Shown here: piece after piece, positions 62,701 through 64,000 of the stretch | Layout of the letters: every line of letters begins with the position of its first letter | Numbering within the stretch: position 1 is the first letter of the stretch | From: Lophius americanus | Lineage: Eukaryota; Chordata; Actinopteri; Lophiiformes; Lophiidae | DNA: 64,000 nucleotides | Assembly: GCA_037951165.1 (NCBI GenBank) | Contig: JBBDHG010000125.1 | Coordinates: forward strand, 1,060,001 to 1,124,000 | Direction: 5' to 3' | Made by a program: the position numbers and the translations under genes | Notes under the pieces: model-generated | Seen by the model: the letters and a program-made list of their open reading frames with translations, nothing else | What the model was told of the DNA's origin: nothing | The model's database searches: none

Positions 62701-64000
62701 TATTCATACATATTAACTACACAAACACACTCTTTGCGTATCGAGAGACATAACAAACACACAAGGATTTTCTACATAAGTGCCAGCTTATATAAGGTCC
62801 TGAGTTTCATGAAAGACACACGTTCCCTTCAAGTGTTCCACATCCAACATGGTGTTCTTGCCCCCCAGATTAACGACCGGCAAGGACACAGGTCATTATT
62901 ATCTTTACCTGTAACACGGTGGTTGATCTCTTTCTCTACTCAAACGGTAAGCTGTCTCCAGCCATTTTTGGTGACATTCTTCTTCTCTGAGATCCCAACA
63001 TCTACTACCTGTTTGTGAATCCCCCGGCTGTGGGTTTCACACATTATATTAAAAACACCACAGCCGATCTCGCTTCGCATTATACAGACATTGATTTGGT
63101 GCTGGTGCTACCTCTGCTGCCAGCTTAGAATCTGAACAATAATGGACCACGTTACCCCATTAAAATTTGTAAGGTGCCACAATACCGCGATTATGTAACG
63201 CCTACCGGTGTGTTAATCTCATTACGAACACGTATGTGTTCATGTCTTTTGCTGGCGCTACAGCCCTCATATATGCCCGACATGTCAGATTGAAAGTTTT
63301 TAAGCCAAACTTCTGTCAAAGACTACAAGAACAAGATTCATTTCCAGGGAACTACTGCTCTATTATGCCACAATCCGGCAGTATTTAGATACCTAGATAA
63401 AGCTGTAGGCCAATTGTTTGCAGAGTCTGATCGGCAAACTTGTTAATGGCAGATCATTTGACTTCGATTTCAATAGATATATGTGTAGTTTACTCCCTCT
63501 CCTACTAATCCTTACTTCTTGGATTTAAATAAATTAACCCGTCTCTGACGACTCGTCTCATATTTAAATTGGGGGGGTTTTGACGTGAATTTGAAAGTTT
63601 TGTCTCTCATATTTTTAGGGAACGATTGCACAAATATTTGCTACAATTCATTATTTTGTGGCCACCAAAGACAGATTAAAAAGCAGTATTGATTATTCAC
63701 CTGTGTCGGTTTTTGTTCTTCCTCTTCTTGTGGCTCCCGTGATGGCTGCCCGAGGAGGAGGAGGAGGCAGCCTTCTGGGGCTTGAGGTCCTGTAGTGTTG
63801 AGTCCACGTCTTCTGTGTCCTCCTGGCTGGGCTCATTTTCTTGGTTCTGGAGATCTGGGGAGGCGTCGCTTTCTGTGCCACTGCCTGCTTCACCTGATGC
63901 AGCACAAAGTCAATGTCAGAGAGGAGCAAAGACTACATGGGAGAATATTTACTGACAGAAACTCACGTTTTTCATTCATGTGATCCGGTATCCCACCGAG
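59697..64000 (-). CDS. meaf6: meaf6, MYST/Esa1-associated factor 6 (spliced, 5' partial)
   Basis: MEAF6 is a small shared nuclear subunit of the MYST-family histone acetyltransferase complexes (NuA4/TIP60, HBO1 and MOZ/MORF). In coding order the exons are 63967-64000, 63701-63893, 61622-61651 (microexon), 61092-61125 and 59697-59711. Splicing all five gives a C-terminal half with the acidic/Ser segment EAGSGTESDASPDLQNQENE, QEDTEDVDSTLQDLKPQKA, a serine run, the basic HHGSHKKRKNKNRH, the microexon SPSAMFDYDFE, then FDMKVNKKPRADYST and TAG. It matches vertebrate MEAF6 nearly residue for residue. The N-terminal coiled-coil half lies beyond the window. The gene converges with fhl3. Confidence 0.95.
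59712..61091 (-). other. meaf6: meaf6 last intron
   Basis: A 1.4-kb intron, AT-rich, with no recognised features inside. Confidence 0.75.
61092..61125 (-). CDS. meaf6: meaf6 exon, FDMKVNKKPRA
   Basis: The acceptor is gtttgcag and the donor GCT|GTAAGT. The 34-nt exon adds one base to the preceding codon and 11 codons, FDMKVNKKPRA, matching the family IDLKLNKKPRA. Confidence 0.94.
61622..61651 (-). CDS. meaf6: meaf6 30-nt microexon
   Basis: Flanked by cccccag and a strong donor GTAAGT, this 30-nt exon inserts SPSAMFDYDFE, replacing one arginine, and keeps frame. The same microexon (SPSGMFDYDFE) is known in mammalian MEAF6, where it is neural and promoted by SRRM4. The intron just upstream shows a C-rich tract and TGC motifs, and ctgac, a good branch-point match, lies about 28 nt before the exon. 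Confidence 0.92.
61652..63700 (-). other. meaf6: meaf6 intron upstream of the microexon
   Basis: A 2.0-kb intron. Apart from the splicing signals next to the microexon, I see no gene or recognised repeat. Confidence 0.75.
63701..63893 (-). CDS. meaf6: meaf6 exon, acidic/Ser and basic tail
   Basis: The acceptor is gctgcatcag and the donor CACAG|GTGAAT. The 193-nt exon codes EAGSGTESDASPDLQN through KKRKNKNRH. The acceptor at 63893/63894 is chosen because it restores REAGSGTE like the family; a second AG 9 nt in (exon from 63884) would drop three residues. Read-through at the donor would give NRHR and an immediate TGA. Confidence 0.95.
63967..64000 (-). CDS. meaf6: meaf6 exon, cut by window edge
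   Basis: The visible 34 nt read LGGIPDHMNEK plus one base of a split arginine, then donor C|GTGAGT. It aligns with the family segment before REPGSGTESD. The intron that follows is only 73 nt. Confidence 0.9.

Overview
The window is vertebrate nuclear DNA, almost certainly from a ray-finned fish and probably a spiny-rayed (percomorph) one. Three intron-containing genes with canonical GT-AG junctions are recognisable. They sit among fish-type repeats: Tc1 remnants, L2-like and RTE/Rex-like LINE tails, a tRNA-like SINE family common in percomorphs, CACTGYAAAA-ended DNA elements, a gypsy-type LTR remnant and long microsatellites. Nothing here is prokaryotic, so operons, CRISPR arrays and ribosome binding sites do not apply.

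Layout: (1) 1-6.15 kb, the last five coding exons of rragc on the + strand; the 5' part lies outside the window. (2) 6.2-34 kb, a gene-poor interval with transposon debris, a (CTAT)35 microsatellite, a 91-nt (CA)n, a 20-bp tandem array split by an L2 LINE fragment, and a GC-box/CpG-rich block at 10.74-11.18 kb that could be a distal promoter and non-coding first exon. (3) 34.1-47.5 kb, a complete fhl3 coding sequence on the + strand: five coding exons, 279 codons, four and a half LIM domains. (4) 47.5-59.3 kb, intergenic repeats, including a clear RTE/Rex-type LINE 3' end at about 55.2-56.1 kb. (5) 59.3-64 kb, the 3' half of meaf6 on the - strand, including an intact 30-nt microexon.

As I recall, the human orthologues RRAGC, FHL3 and MEAF6 all map to 1p34.3, so the window is a compact piece of a conserved vertebrate linkage group. 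The gene order is kept, but the genes I recall between FHL3 and RRAGC in human (UTP11, POU3F1) are not visible. The three products act in different processes: RagC in amino-acid signalling to mTORC1 at the lysosome, FHL3 in LIM-mediated transcriptional and cytoskeletal scaffolding in muscle, and MEAF6 in histone acetyltransferase complexes. Their adjacency is synteny, not a functional cluster.

I found no convincing new multi-gene system. The most rewarding items are the meaf6 microexon with its splicing signals, the possible distal fhl3 promoter, several nested or inverted repeat structures, and the gene loss implied by the empty 28-kb gap. Exon boundaries were worked out by hand from reading frame, splice consensus and family similarity; repeat names rest on memory of fish repeat families and not on a search.
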